64,000 nucleotides of DNA. Origin: Parastagonospora avenae f. sp. tritici 18332-5. Taxonomy: Eukaryota > Ascomycota > Dothideomycetes > Pleosporales > Phaeosphaeriaceae. The stretch is taken from contig JAFJTR010000038.1 of NCBI GenBank assembly GCA_022559985.1, forward strand, positions 186,001-250,000, read 5' to 3'. The position numbers and the translations under genes are program-made. Positions 12,840 to 23,544 of this stretch are shown in pieces. A model generated the notes under the pieces. The model saw nothing but the letters and a program-made list of their open reading frames with translations, searched no databases and was not told the DNA's origin. How positions within the stretch are numbered: the first letter of the stretch is position 1; each line of letters opens with the position of its first letter.

Positions 12840-14487
12840 GGAAGCGACGTCGTGATGCTCGCCGTGGTCTGAGACGATAGTGGGTGCGACGTCAAGGTTA
12901 CGAGTGGGCGTGTGACAGCTGCCCCCCAAGCGGCGATGTAGGCGGGGCTGCTCTGGCAGTCATTGGGAGCGTGCAGGAGCTGGCAGAGGGCAGGCGGAGC
13001 AATTGGGCGTCTTCGGCGGCACTCAGTCACAATAACGGGTCGCGCGTGCGGAAAGGAGCTTCAGGGCGACCACCAGCTTGTCGACGGCCTTCGCGGGGAG
13101 CACATCAATTCATCGGACGTCTGTCGCTAGCCAGGGTGCTGCCCCAGTGTTAGTGTCCGTGCTCGCTTCCCAGCAGCCGCCTTGGGAAACATGACAATCT
13201 CAGAAGATACACAATCGAATCGCCTCACGCAGATTGTCGCTGGCTGGACGACCTGGACATCAGATAGAGTTCGGTTGCTACCGATCAGGAGTCTATGGCC
13301 CCTCATGTGACGAGACGCCTTCCCTCATCAACACCCCAACACACGACTACCACGCCCTGTTCATCAGCTCCAGTCATGAATCGAGGGGGCAAAAAGTCCA
13401 AAGCAGCTCCAGACACACGGCAGCACTAACCCTCCTTTGTCACATCAGCCTCACCTCCGCGCGTGGCTTCGGCTCCAATTAGACTTCGCGCTCGGAACAT
13501 TCAGCAGAGTGCGATCGACACTGCTCCCGGCAGCTCTCGTCTCATGCGGCATGCCTCCTCCCATCGGGACACCTTCAGCTGCAGACCAAGATAGCTCCCC
13601 AACAGCAGCAGCTTCTCCGGCTTCTCCACAGCGGGGTCTGCATGTCGTTACGAGCCAGCCAATACAGCAAAACAGGCGCATAGCACGCCGCTTTTATACC
13701 TGTCAAACCACACGTCTGCTCTCCATCCGGTTCTTGCTCCGCCGCCTGCTGGTCGAGCGCGAGTAAGCCCTGAGACGCAGCATTTTTCAGGTTTTGGCAC
13801 ATACCCCAATCAATAACAGTCAGGGATGATCCCCATCGAGTAAATCGCCAAACGCCAGATGCGCAGTGAATGTTTACCTTGCAAGTGGGATAATCACCGG
13901 GCCGAGGCAACTGCGACTGAAGATGGGACTTTAGGTTGCTGGTTGCTGTGAACTCTGTTTCTCGAAACGAACCGCTCGGCGACGAGAGATCTGCGTCTGC
14001 GCGGCTGATCGACAACTTGCACGCAACGAGTATCGTTCTTGGACCCCGTTCGGGGGCGCTCCGAGGAGCACCACGCCAAATCGCAGCGACCTCGATGATG
14101 TCAAAATGCTCTTCAGTGAAACGATCAGAAGAGCTTCGGTCTCGTCGCCGTGGAACGGATGCCATGTCCGATAAGGTTGTTTGTTGATTTGCAAGATGAC
14201 AAGATGACTTGCAGACTAGTTCGCGACGCCACGGCAAACCCGCAGAACTCTAATTCAGTTCAACGATGAGATTAGATTGCAGGCTGGGCGTTCGAAGATC
14301 GCAAATCGTAGACTACACGCTAGTCGGATGTAGGAGTACAGTAAGATAGGTCGTTGGAAGATCGTTGCATATCGTCATGTACGTTAGCTCAATTTACATC
14401 CATCCATCCATCTCGCCCCTTCTATCAATACTTCTCACAGCAACTTCCACTGTCTATTACGTCCCCATCAATACCTACCACAGCAAC

Positions 14488-14488
<1 letters not shown>
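12840..14488. other. Intergenic region upstream of the RasGEF gene
   Basis: This region is GC-rich with many overlapping open frames, the longest being 13575-14237 on the minus strand (220 codons, no domain, Cys/Trp-rich tail). Overlapping frames on both strands and the absence of recognisable protein features argue against coding. It probably contains the RasGEF promoter and 5' UTR and the 3' flank of the gene at 14587-16065. Confidence 0.4.

Positions 14489-14572
<84 letters not shown>
14489..14572. repeat. Uninterrupted 84-base poly-C (poly-G) homopolymer
   Basis: Eighty-four consecutive C residues on the plus strand, then one T and nine more C. On the minus strand this is a G tract that starts just after the TAG stop of the gene at 14587-16065, so it would fall in that gene's 3' UTR. 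Such tracts can form G-quadruplex (G strand) or i-motif (C strand) structures. The true length may differ, because long G/C homopolymers are error-prone in sequencing and assembly. Confidence 0.95.
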
Positions 14573-14575
<3 letters not shown>

Positions 14576-14586
14576 CCCCCCCTTCC

Positions 14587-16065
14587 CTATCTCTTCCCCC
14601 TCCCCCATCCAAACATCCTCCCCCACCCCCCAAAACACCCCCTCTCCCCCCCTTCCAACCCCTTCCCCAAAACCCTCGCCCCCTTCTCCGCCCCCAACCC
14701 CATCTTCTGCAACTCCCTTTCCTTCTCCCGCTCCATCTCATTCGCGCGCCGCACTCGCTCCTTCATCGTCGCGCGCTGCATGAAATTGAACTCGGCCTTG
14801 GCTTCCTCCCGCTCGGATTTCCACTTCGTCAGGCTCTGGCGGTTGGGCACGGAGGGCGGCTGGTCGAACGTCACGGTCTCAGCGCGCTTAGAGGAGGAAG
14901 AGGGAGATTTGAGGCTGGAGGTGCGTGATGTTGAGGCCGGGCGGGCGGGCAAGGAGGCTGCTGCTGGCTGTTTGTAGCGTGCGGGTTGGGTGATGGTTGA
15001 AGAGCGCTTGTGGCGCACTTGCTGCTGTTGATTCGACAATGAGCGCGCGGATAGTGACTTTGGCCGCGGCTTTTGAGCGACGCTGAAGTAATTGCTCGAT
15101 ATGTTCTTCGGTGTTGGGGACATGGGTCCGAGAAGAGGTGTGGTGTACTGGTCGACGCGCGTGTGCGGCAACGACAAGGTGCGCATTTCTGACGGCGCCT
15201 TTGCGTACATTGGTCCTGGGAGCTGTATGGGATATCCATTGTGGTAGTGTGAGGTTGCCGCCGTGTAGTATGAGCGTGTGGGCTGGGCACATCCAGTTGG
15301 CAGCGGAGGTACTCCAGGGACTGTGAAAGACTGGCTGGAAGAGCTGGAACGAGACCTGCGCATGGTACTGTCGCGACTGGAACGGAAAGAACTCGAGTCT
15401 GTGCTGGTGTGCTCTGAAGAATCGCCATCGTGCTCACTGTGTCGTAAAGGACGGCCGGCGCTCGGGGTCAGGTCGGAACGCGATGGCGTACTCGTCATCG
15501 AGCGACTATCCTGGATAAGATGTTGTTGGCTGTAGTACGATTTGAGATACGGTTGGCTTGTCTTGTTTCGCGATAGCTGCGGCGTGTTCGTTCTGCTGTG
15601 GAAGCTTCCAGCCTGCAAGCTTGTGCTGGACGTTTCTCGTCTTACAGTATTCGCGGAGAGTGCCAGTTCGGCCTGCATTCTTGCTCGTGCCCTGCGAGCA
15701 TTCCAGCCCACCTCAGGTTGTGTGCGACTCGTGTGGCCTTCCCTGTCGAGCGGCGCCCGCTGTGCAATCATCGTGTCTGTAGAAGGAACCGGAGACCGAC
15801 TCTCAATGCACTCCGGGCGTCCACAGTATTGCGGTAGACTTTGTCGCTTGCTCACATATGAAGACTTGCGGGAACTAGGTGTTGAGCCTAGTCTGTCCGC
15901 AGATATTTTCCCATGACCAATTGACGTCCTGAAGCCGGGAATGTGTTCGGTTGCGGAAAGTTCGCTGATAGTCTGCAGCGTACGTCGCCGCTCTTGTAAT
16001 TGCCGGCGTTTGGTCATTTGTGGATCAGTCGCGGGCCGCCCTTGAGGAATTTTCTGCAAAGGCAT
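14587..16065 (-). CDS. Ser/Arg-rich intrinsically disordered protein, function unknown
   Basis: A single-exon frame of 492 residues that I do not recognise. It starts at ATG 16065 (MPLQKIPQG). Long Ser/Thr/Arg/Pro-rich low-complexity stretches fill the middle, with many RS and SSS runs that could be phosphosites. Near the C-terminus (about residues 405-460) is a charged helical segment, KWKSEREEAKAEFNFMQRAT followed by MKERVRRANEMEREKERELQ, which looks like the conserved core. The last 30 residues are Gly/Arg-rich (GGERGCFGGWGRMFGWGRGKR, 21 residues at the extreme end), where the sequence grades into the G-rich strand of the poly-C tract. The stop lies only 14 bases from the run, so expansion or mis-sequencing there could affect the 3' end. 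No membrane or signal segment is seen. Confidence 0.7.
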   Translation of the reverse strand: MPLQKIPQGRPATDPQMTKRRQLQERRRTLQTISELSATEHIPGFRTSIGHGKISADRLGSTPSSRKSSYVSKRQSLPQYCGRPECIESRSPVPSTDTMIAQRAPLDREGHTSRTQPEVGWNARRARARMQAELALSANTVRRETSSTSLQAGSFHSRTNTPQLSRNKTSQPYLKSYYSQQHLIQDSRSMTSTPSRSDLTPSAGRPLRHSEHDGDSSEHTSTDSSSFRSSRDSTMRRSRSSSSSQSFTVPGVPPLPTGCAQPTRSYYTAATSHYHNGYPIQLPGPMYAKAPSEMRTLSLPHTRVDQYTTPLLGPMSPTPKNISSNYFSVAQKPRPKSLSARSLSNQQQQVRHKRSSTITQPARYKQPAAASLPARPASTSRTSSLKSPSSSSKRAETVTFDQPPSVPNRQSLTKWKSEREEAKAEFNFMQRATMKERVRRANEMEREKERELQKMGLGAEKGARVLGKGLEGGERGCFGGWGRMFGWGRGKR

Positions 16066-17988
16066 TGTCGGAATGGCCTGATATGTCCCTTGGAGTATGG
16101 AGCTCTGGACACCTTCTCAGACAGAACTGCAAACTTGAGATAAACGATCCTCGCCAGTAAGAAGCGATGCTCCTTGTCGGCCAAGTACGGTCTTGCAGTG
16201 CTATGAAATAGAAAGATTCCCTGGAACAGTATAGCTGAACGTGGAGTTCTCCCAGAGGTATGGCTACCCTCCAGATTCAGGACACTGAAACGTACCCAGT
16301 ACAACGGATAGGACAGGAAGCAAGGGAGTTTTCCCGCGGTACAATTGCTCGGGACGCAGGCGAGCCCCTTGAATTTGAACGAGCTGTAGCCTACCGACAC
16401 AGTGTCATAGCTTACCTTAGTGGTAGATCTCGGGATAGAGCTGAAGGTTGTGTCACTTCCTTGCATACGAACACCTTCGGGTCGGATCGCGGACTTTGAG
16501 CTTTCTGTTGGCGTTGCACAACCTCCTTGAAAGCGCATATGATCTATGCAAGGTGTACATGTGCTTGAAGACCTGGCGGTCAGAAGATACCGAGATTTTT
16601 GAGACGGTGAGGAAGCTCGTCTCAGCTATGAGGTCAAGAAGCAGTAGTCCATTTATCGATCCAAGGTTGAGGTCTCTGTCAGGAAGGTATCGAGATGCCA
16701 GAGTCCACCTACTGAACAGCTAGATCCGCACACGACTCGTCTTCATGGATCTTCATGCTGATCCAGGGCGTGTCAGCTTTTGCGTGCTTGATTCGGTCGA
16801 TACCTTGCCGCACTTCTGACATGCAAATTTAAGCCTCAACCATGGAATGTCTCCGGAACGGACGGTTCTCCGGCACCATTAAACTTCACCTAGATTGGCC
16901 CGTGATTGAGTTCCGCAGCATGCTAATCCGGCGGGAGTCAAGAGCAGCAGCACTGCATGACGTTATTGCTTGAGGCTACGAAGCGTGTGCAGACATTTGA
17001 AGCCATATCGGGTGCGCCGCGACATCGGGTAAAGTCGTGTCACATTACACCGGAAGATGCCGCTGACGACATCCGCCTATCGTCGTCTTCAATTTATGAA
17101 TTGTAGCGAATAGGTTGTTCTCGTGGCGGGTAGCCACGCCATCGTGTGGTGAGGTTGCATTGTGGATGGCTGGTGGGCTTCTTATGGACGTAACTGGACA
17201 CAGCTCTTCGTGAAATCCACAATTTATGGTCAGCTAAATGTTGTTTAGAGAGGCATCATGGGACTTCGACGTGGGAATCGTCGTATCGATAGCGTCTTGG
17301 TGAGACATACATATGGTAGATGGCACTGCTGAGGTTCGCAACTTCCTCCACACCCTCCACACCTTCCACACCTCGCGACATCTCCACAAACACGACGGCC
17401 TGCCCGAGACTCTCAGGGAGCGGTCAGCGGATTTACCGACTACGCTGTTTCTCCGAGCAGCGCCTCGTCATCCTGTCACGCGGCATTTGTCTAACACATG
17501 TGCAACCCTCGAGTACGATGTAGTTGTACTGGGAATACCACCTGGGCATCTGGCATCGTCGTCATTTTCATTCAGAAGCTTCGCATACGCCAAAACTTCA
17601 TTTTGTGCTGGAGCAGAACGATGAGCTAGAAGACCTTACTGGATGCTTGTCTGAGGGTTTATGGGTTGTACCTGATTAGTGTATGATATCGTACTTAGAT
17701 ACATGCCCTGATTACGCGTATTGTTGTAGGTTGTATCGCGACGATGTTTGGATTAGAAGAAACGAACCACTCATCCTACATAGGAGTCCATATCGTTGTC
17801 GGTTCCACTGTTAGTCACGATAGAGAGACCTAGGAGTGCAGTGTAGGCGGATTAGTTGTTGAGCAAGGTGATAGGTATGGGTTACTGAACACGAAGATTC
17901 AACTCCTTTCATTCATATTTCATGTCCATATATGTTCCGTCAACTCTCTGTCAACTCTTCCGTAGTCTCTACGTCCATGAGTCATTGC
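16066..17988. other. Intergenic, about 1.9 kb without a supported gene
   Basis: Short frames only (for example 17313-17624, +, 103 codons, His/Thr/Leu-rich; 16014-16538, -, overlapping the gene start). None shows a domain or intron continuity. It holds the upstream region of the Ser-rich gene and the 3' flank of the small gene ending at 17989. Confidence 0.5.
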
Positions 17989-18555
17989 CTATTTGTTCAG
18001 CTCCTCAGCCCTCTTCTTCAAGTCCGCCTTGCTCTCTGGGGTTGGCAGATTATCTGCATGCACCGGTCCCTATCATATCATTAGCCTCTATCTCGCGCTC
18101 ACTCCGTCAAGAGCACGTACCGGGTTGGCCTTGTGGGCATTCGCATGCGCGCCGCCGCCCGAGGTAGCCTCGTTGGCTTCCTTGCTGTTGTGCAGCTCGT
18201 GCGTCGAGGCGGTGCTGTCGGAGGACTCCTTCGCGACTTTGTCGGTGATGCCTACATCTGTTAGCACCGCATCAGCCACACGAGAAGAGGGAGCAAGAAC
18301 GTACTGCCAGTGGCATTCTCTTCAGCTGGATGGACAGGCATTTCGGCTAGATCTTTGCGATCCAGTGGTATTGAAGAAGCTGCGTTTGATTTGGTCTTCA
18401 ACGCTGGATTGTTCGTCCTTGATGGCGAGGGTTTCGACTTCTTTCTCGAGATTGTCTGCTTCGGTTGGGTATGGGCCTGGTCTTTCGATTCCTTCGTGGA
18501 GCCACTTGATTTTGTCGGCGATGGGAGCGTTGGGGCTGGGTGCTGAGGTCGACAT
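17989..18555 (-). CDS. Small hydrophilic protein, unknown, with apparent frame break
   Basis: A small acidic, Ala/Ser/Glu-rich protein that I do not recognise. It starts at ATG 18555 (MSTSAPSPNAPIADKIKWLH). Two consensus introns are clear: 18252-18304 (GTACGT donor, GCTAAC branch) and 18070-18120. The last exons read SITDKVAKESSDSTAS onward and end in DLKKRAEELNK. The exon-1 frame from the ATG (through EDQIKRSFFNTTG) closes at a stop near 18325. The frame that splices properly into exon 2 (SSIPLDRKDLAEMPVHPAEE) is offset by one base. Both frames overlap and are open over about 18340-18440. I see no intron that reconciles them, so there is either a one-base sequencing error, a true frameshift, or a splice I missed. 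Highly charged, no membrane segment. Confidence 0.55.
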
Positions 18556-19505
18556 GGCGAAGGATGATATAGCTGACGCGTGTGATCGGTGACGTAGGGA
18601 AAGTGCAGGCTGGACGTAGGCTGAAGGTAAAGGTGGGGCAGGGATGTCTTGAGGCTTGGACGTTGATGTTGCGAAGTGAATTGGGTTAGTGCGGGGTATG
18701 GATGGAGGAAGGCGCGGGCGGTAGAAGCGCGGGAGATGTGATGATGGCAATGGTGACGACGGGTGGAGTCTAGATTTCGATATGGTGGGTAAATTGGGCT
18801 TTACATGCATGTTCCAAGCACTTGGGGTTCGAGTTCCATCCTTGGAAGGCAAGTGAATGCACGTGATTCATATTTCTTCCAAGTTGTGCACTCTGACTTA
18901 CGTCTCGGGACTACAGATGCTCGCAGCGTTATTCAAAACTTCTACAATCTCTCGTCCAGATGACCCAGAAGTCAACCATGTACATGATACAAGTTGGGAT
19001 ACTATTGTCGATGAGCGTGGACACATGGATACTCATACATCAGACCTAGATGAGCTGAACGACAATTTGTAGGAGCATCTCTCAAGACAAAGTTAATCTT
19101 AAATCCTAACGCGCTTCGTGTAACATTGATAAACCAAACAGGTGTTCCAAATTCGGGATGGAATGTCAGGGGGCACGTGCCTTTGCTGCTTGCAGCCCGA
19201 CGTGATCAGAGCTTTCCTACAGCAGCAACACCACCAAGTCCGTCACTCCGGGACCACAGACGCCCAATCGTATATTGTAAGAACATTGCATTGATGCTAA
19301 CAAAGGCTCGGCAATACACAAAAGCGTACCCAACCTTCCCCTCCATCATTGCTGTTCCAATGCCATAGTACTCCCCCAAAAAGTGGTGTCAAGAATCGTG
19401 CATATTAAAATTAGTAAGAGCTCCACCAAGCCAGGACCCTCCATACTCCGAAAGGATGCGATGCTCGGTATCGTGGTATCGTAGTAAGGTTCAATGCGAT
19501 CGCAA
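18556..19505. other. Intergenic, nothing recognised
   Basis: Upstream region of the 17989-18555 gene and 3' flank of the next minus-strand gene. The short plus frames at 18857-19072 and 19126-19368 have no features that support coding. Confidence 0.5.
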
Positions 19506-20057
19506 CTATGCCTTCTCGGCTTCAACGGTTCGGGACGAGTGTGGCCTCTCTACCAGGACATAGTCAGCGCTGTTCTGAGAGGATGGCGTTGGCGGTCGCG
19601 CACCTGCTATGTTGGCCATGTTCTGGCTGTCTGCGCGCGCCTTGTCTTGGGTAGGAAAAGTGCCTTCGAGGGGGCTGCGGCGCTGACTGTCTTTCCGTCG
19701 TGGCGGCGAGTTGGTGGCAGCTTGCTTCAGTCGGTCCTCGGCTTCGCGCAGGCGGCGTTCTATCGCCTCGAGCTCTTGGGTTTGTGTGGTGACGGCTTGC
19801 TTCCTGGGGTGGGTGGTTAGCGGAGCATGTGATAGGGGTCCAGGAAGAACACACTTTTGGTGGACGTTCTTGTCAAGGCTATCGAGGTCGCCGTCGAGCT
19901 TGAACAAGCTGTCGAGCTCGCTCATGAAGTTCTTCGCAATAGTACTGCAGTCTCATGTCAGAATGCGGGAGCTACTGTAGCGCGCGGGTGAAGCTTACGA
20001 CTGGGGGCGGTTGTTTGGCTTCCAGCCCTGCTTCCACTCATTCTCGGGGTTCTCCAT
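19506..20057 (-). CDS. Small coiled-coil protein, function unknown
   Basis: Three exons (20057-19999, 19944-19855, 19803-19506) total 149 codons and encode 148 residues. The start ATG at 20057 gives MENPENEWKQGWKPNN. Intron 1 has a GTAAGC donor and CTGACAT branch; intron 2 has GTGTGT and CCCCAG. After an acidic segment (SELDSLFKLDGDLDSLDKNV) comes a heptad-like helix, QTQELEAIERRLREAEDRLK (about residues 55-75), then a Pro/Ser/Arg-rich tail ending in DYVLVERPHSS. The short helix could mediate dimerisation or binding in a larger complex. I do not recognise a named family. The ORF reads as a real gene because both introns preserve frame. Confidence 0.72.
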
Positions 20058-20906
20058 GGTATCGGTAGTGATGATGAGGATGGTATGCGAAGACGATGCA
20101 GCAGCAAGCAAGGCAGAAGTTGGTGTGGTGCGGAACGCTATGAGCTGGTGCAGATCAAGATGGTTGCGGGGGAGATGGGCTTATGAAGTGGTATGCGACG
20201 ACGCAAACGGCCGACAAGAGGGTAGGTTAGACACGTTTCAGGGAAGGAAAGGGTAGCTGGGGGAGGCAGAGTGGGCGGGCATGATATGCATGTCCTTGAT
20301 GATTAAGATCTGAGGTCGCAATTTCATTTGATCAGGAGAAAGGGGATGGGTTCTATGCTCCGTTTAGCTTGGGCGGCGATCTAGTGGAGCTCAGCTCGGA
20401 ACTGAGAGACGTCCCCTTCGGCGGAATCTCGTGCAGGAGATGCCTGCGCTGCATGCAAGAGGGGAGGGATGCATGGCGACGTCTGGACGTTCGAGAAGAG
20501 GGCGCTTTCACGTGCCAGACCTTCTACGATACACCTGGGCATGTATAAGAGTCTCGATTGGAGTAGTGGCCGCCCCGCGCTCGCGTGAAGGGAGCTACTG
20601 TGCTGCAGTACTAGCATCTTGACGCGTCCCTTGCTGTGCAAGCGCGGCCAATCACCAGTCGCCAGTCGCCAGTCCGGGCCTGTTCTGCAGAAACACGCAA
20701 AACGCAACCCATCTTTTCATTTCATCACTGCTGCGACACACCCCAACGTCTTCCACCCGCCCACACCACGCGCTCATCTCCCGCGCGCCGTGCAATGCCC
20801 GCTCGCCCCTCGTGAACCGCCGTCCGCAGTCGCGCTGGCTCCCCTTCCCTCGCCCTCGCCGTCGCACCGCCCGCCGCGCCCCAAAGACGCCCACTGGTCG
20901 CGGGGG
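20058..20906. other. Divergent intergenic / promoter region
   Basis: This separates the minus-strand coiled-coil gene from the plus-strand bromodomain gene and probably serves both as promoter. The frame of the bromodomain gene is open back to 20619 but contains no ATG before 20907. Confidence 0.5.
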
Positions 20907-23405
20907 ATGAATACTAGCGGCTCTGCCTACACCAACCTCGAGTCGCTGCTGCTGTTCCAGTGTCTGCGCGCCTATGGCGTGGGCAACAACGTCTTCGGCC
21001 GCATTTCGGACCTGCTGAAGAAGAACCCCGACGTGACGGGCAACAAATATTTCCAGAGCGGCCGTCTGAGTCCGGATGCCCTGCGCAACTTTTACCTGGA
21101 GCGCCTGAGGCGCGAGCTTGAGCAAGAGCAGGGCGACAACAGCGACGAGGCCAACGGCGATGGCGCGAACCCCCGGAAGCGGAAGAAGGCCAGTCCCGCC
21201 CTGCCCACGGTCCAGGAATCGCTGCACCACCAGCACCTCATCCCGAAGCTGGTCAACAAGCTGTACGCCTCGTACCGCCACGAAGTCGTCGAGCAGATCC
21301 GCGCTGAGGAGGAGCGCTACGAGAAGCTGCAGCGCGAACTGAAGAGCATCGAGCGTGAAGAGTGGGACGACCAGCTGCGAGAGCGTGCCAATGGAAGGAT
21401 ACCCGCATCGCGAAGCCCTACGCTGCCGAAGAAGTCGCCGCATCTCGCTCAGAAGCCTCTGCAGCCCGCCAGTCCGCAGCCAGCGCAGAATGGGGCACCG
21501 ACGCCAGATGCACAGCCAGCTGTAGACCCTGCGAGAGCAGCGCAGAACTCCACTTCTCCCAGGAGGAAGCAGGCCGCTCTGGAACAGCGACCGACGGCAA
21601 CACCGCAGCCAGTTGCATCGGCATCTCCACAGCCAAACCTCGCTCAGCCGCTCGCACCACCACCGCCGCGATTCCAGCCCTCCCCGCACCCGCCCTACAA
21701 CGGACCCGCATACCAGAATCAGCCCTACGCGCCAGGACAGCAGCTCCAGGCACCGCCGAACGTACCTCTCCAACCTGGCCAACACCCGAGTTCCCCAGCT
21801 GTTGGACTCCAACCTCATCCCTATGGAGCCAATGGCCTACCGCAATATGGCCCTCACGCCGGACCATCTCCGTACTCTCCATCCCAACAGCGCTTCCCAC
21901 ACCAGCCTCCTGGGCCACAGCCTGCGGGCGTGCAAGGTCCGAACCAGCAGCAACGGCAACAGTACCCACCCGCACAACCCCACCACCCTCTCCATGCCTC
22001 GCAGTATGCCCAGCCGCCTCCGCAAGCTGGATTCATGCTACCACCGTTCCAAGTGTCCCCGCAAGAGCCGTCGCGCGTGCATCCTCAGGCAGCATCGACG
22101 CCAAACTACCCCCAAGTGTCTACGCCTGTTAGCAATCGACAGCAACCGCCATCTGGCAGGGCGAATGTGCAGACTCCCGGCAATGGCAGACAGGGCATCC
22201 CACCCATGCACCCACTCGTCACTCAGGCCAGGCATTCCTTCTCTACGCCGATCAACTCGCGCTCCCCAATCAGTGCCCATGGCACTCCAGTGTCCGCCAA
22301 GAGTGTGTGGAAGAGGTCCATGAGCTTTGCCGGAACACCTGCCGCCAGCCCGCGTCCAGTCCCCGAACCCATCGACGACTTCGTTCCGCTTGAGACGCCG
22401 AGACAAAGCCCGGCAAAACCAAAGTCGCAGCGCAAACCACGAGCAAAAGGCAAGGGCAAGGAGAAAGAGTCAGAGCAAGCGCCTGCGGACGATGCCGCGC
22501 CAGAGACGGAGTCGCAGCCGGATGATACCGTGATTGAAGTCGAAACTCGGTCAGGTCGATCACGGCGCAAAGCACCTCCAAAACGTGCAAGACCAGGAAG
22601 TCTGGCTTCCTCTCGAGCAGGCGGCTCTGTGCGCGATCGTAGCCGCAGTCAGTCTATCTTGTCACATACCGAGACTGTGGCAGCCGACAACGAATCACAG
22701 GCCGGCAACCGCATCAAGTCCGAGCGTGCAACATCTATAGACGCCATCGACGAAGAATCTGTGGACACCCCATCTCAGATGACCACGCGCAGGCGAGGCG
22801 CAGCAACACGGCGAAAACGCAATGCACGAGAAGCATCCCTCGAAGAGCCCGAAGACCACTTCAGCACTCCCGGCCCACCACGCACCATCATAGCACCTCG
22901 CTACTTCGCCCGCATCTGTGCACCCATCATGAACGACATTCAGTCCCACAAGCACGCCTCCACCTTCTCTGCCGCTGTCCGTGCTAAAGACGCAGAAGGC
23001 TACTACGACATCATCAAACGCCCGACCGACCTCAAAACCATCCAAAAAGCCATCGTCATCGGCTCCAAACAAGTCGCCTCCGCAGCGTCCGACACGCCTG
23101 CCGGTAGTCCCGGCGGCGGAGGCGGCGTCGTCGAACTCCCCGTCATCCCGGATAACATCCCGCCAAAGTCGATTGTCAACGCTGCGCAGCTTGAGAAGGA
23201 ACTCATGCGCATGTTTGTCAATGCTGTCATGTTCAATCCCGGCGAGGACGGCGTTGTCGAGGATGCGCGCGAGATGTTTGAGACGGTGCAGCGCAGCGTA
23301 AGTAGTTGGCGCAATGTGGAGAGGAGTTCGGGCAGGACGGAGGTCGAGGACACGCCGACTGTGGAGGAGGACGAGGTGCCGAGTGGGAAGAGGAGGAAGG
23401 TGTAG
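20907..23405 (+). CDS. Bromodomain protein, BRD8/Bdc1-like (putative NuA4 subunit)
   Basis: An 832-residue single-exon protein starting at ATG 20907 (MNTSGSAYTNLESLLLFQCL), the first ATG of a longer open frame. The N-terminus has a conserved helical block with VFGRISDLLKKNP and LSPDALRNFYLERLRRELEQ, followed by a coiled coil at about residues 110-155 (EEERYEKLQRELKSIEREEW). It resembles the N-terminus of fungal BRD8-like proteins. The middle (about 160-650) is Pro/Gln-rich and disordered, with basic K/R clusters such as KSQRKPRAKGKGKEKE. A C-terminal bromodomain (about 655-815) contains YYDIIKRPTDLKTIQKAI and FVNAVMFNPGEDGVV. It is interrupted by a Gly/Ala/Pro insertion between the first helices. 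Bromodomains bind acetyl-lysine; S. pombe Bdc1 and human BRD8 belong to NuA4/TIP60. The assignment to that complex is inference. It converges on the ankyrin gene with 139 bp between stops. Confidence 0.8.
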   Translation: MNTSGSAYTNLESLLLFQCLRAYGVGNNVFGRISDLLKKNPDVTGNKYFQSGRLSPDALRNFYLERLRRELEQEQGDNSDEANGDGANPRKRKKASPALPTVQESLHHQHLIPKLVNKLYASYRHEVVEQIRAEEERYEKLQRELKSIEREEWDDQLRERANGRIPASRSPTLPKKSPHLAQKPLQPASPQPAQNGAPTPDAQPAVDPARAAQNSTSPRRKQAALEQRPTATPQPVASASPQPNLAQPLAPPPPRFQPSPHPPYNGPAYQNQPYAPGQQLQAPPNVPLQPGQHPSSPAVGLQPHPYGANGLPQYGPHAGPSPYSPSQQRFPHQPPGPQPAGVQGPNQQQRQQYPPAQPHHPLHASQYAQPPPQAGFMLPPFQVSPQEPSRVHPQAASTPNYPQVSTPVSNRQQPPSGRANVQTPGNGRQGIPPMHPLVTQARHSFSTPINSRSPISAHGTPVSAKSVWKRSMSFAGTPAASPRPVPEPIDDFVPLETPRQSPAKPKSQRKPRAKGKGKEKESEQAPADDAAPETESQPDDTVIEVETRSGRSRRKAPPKRARPGSLASSRAGGSVRDRSRSQSILSHTETVAADNESQAGNRIKSERATSIDAIDEESVDTPSQMTTRRRGAATRRKRNAREASLEEPEDHFSTPGPPRTIIAPRYFARICAPIMNDIQSHKHASTFSAAVRAKDAEGYYDIIKRPTDLKTIQKAIVIGSKQVASAASDTPAGSPGGGGGVVELPVIPDNIPPKSIVNAAQLEKELMRMFVNAVMFNPGEDGVVEDAREMFETVQRSVSSWRNVERSSGRTEVEDTPTVEEDEVPSGKRRKV

Positions 23406-23544
23406 TACACCTACACCCGCAGTGGGAGTTGGTGAGAAGCGGAAGGGAAGTAGACTTTTTTAATGACAATTGATACCATGGTTTGTTTCTGCACATTTCC
23501 TATTGGATTTTGACTACGTGAACCCCTGGGCAATGGAAACGCTC

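Noticed and set aside
13575..14237. 220-codon minus-strand open frame upstream of the RasGEF gene
   Set aside because: No domain, Cys/Trp-rich end, overlapping frames on both strands and no splice continuity; likely chance in GC-rich sequence.
14354..14977. Plus-strand open frame with a long proline run
   Set aside because: The polyproline is just translation of the poly-C homopolymer, and most of the frame is antisense to the Ser-rich gene.
20619..20906. N-terminal extension of the bromodomain protein
   Set aside because: The frame opens with TTG and has no ATG before 20907; its translation is Pro/Arg-rich without similarity to the conserved N-terminus.
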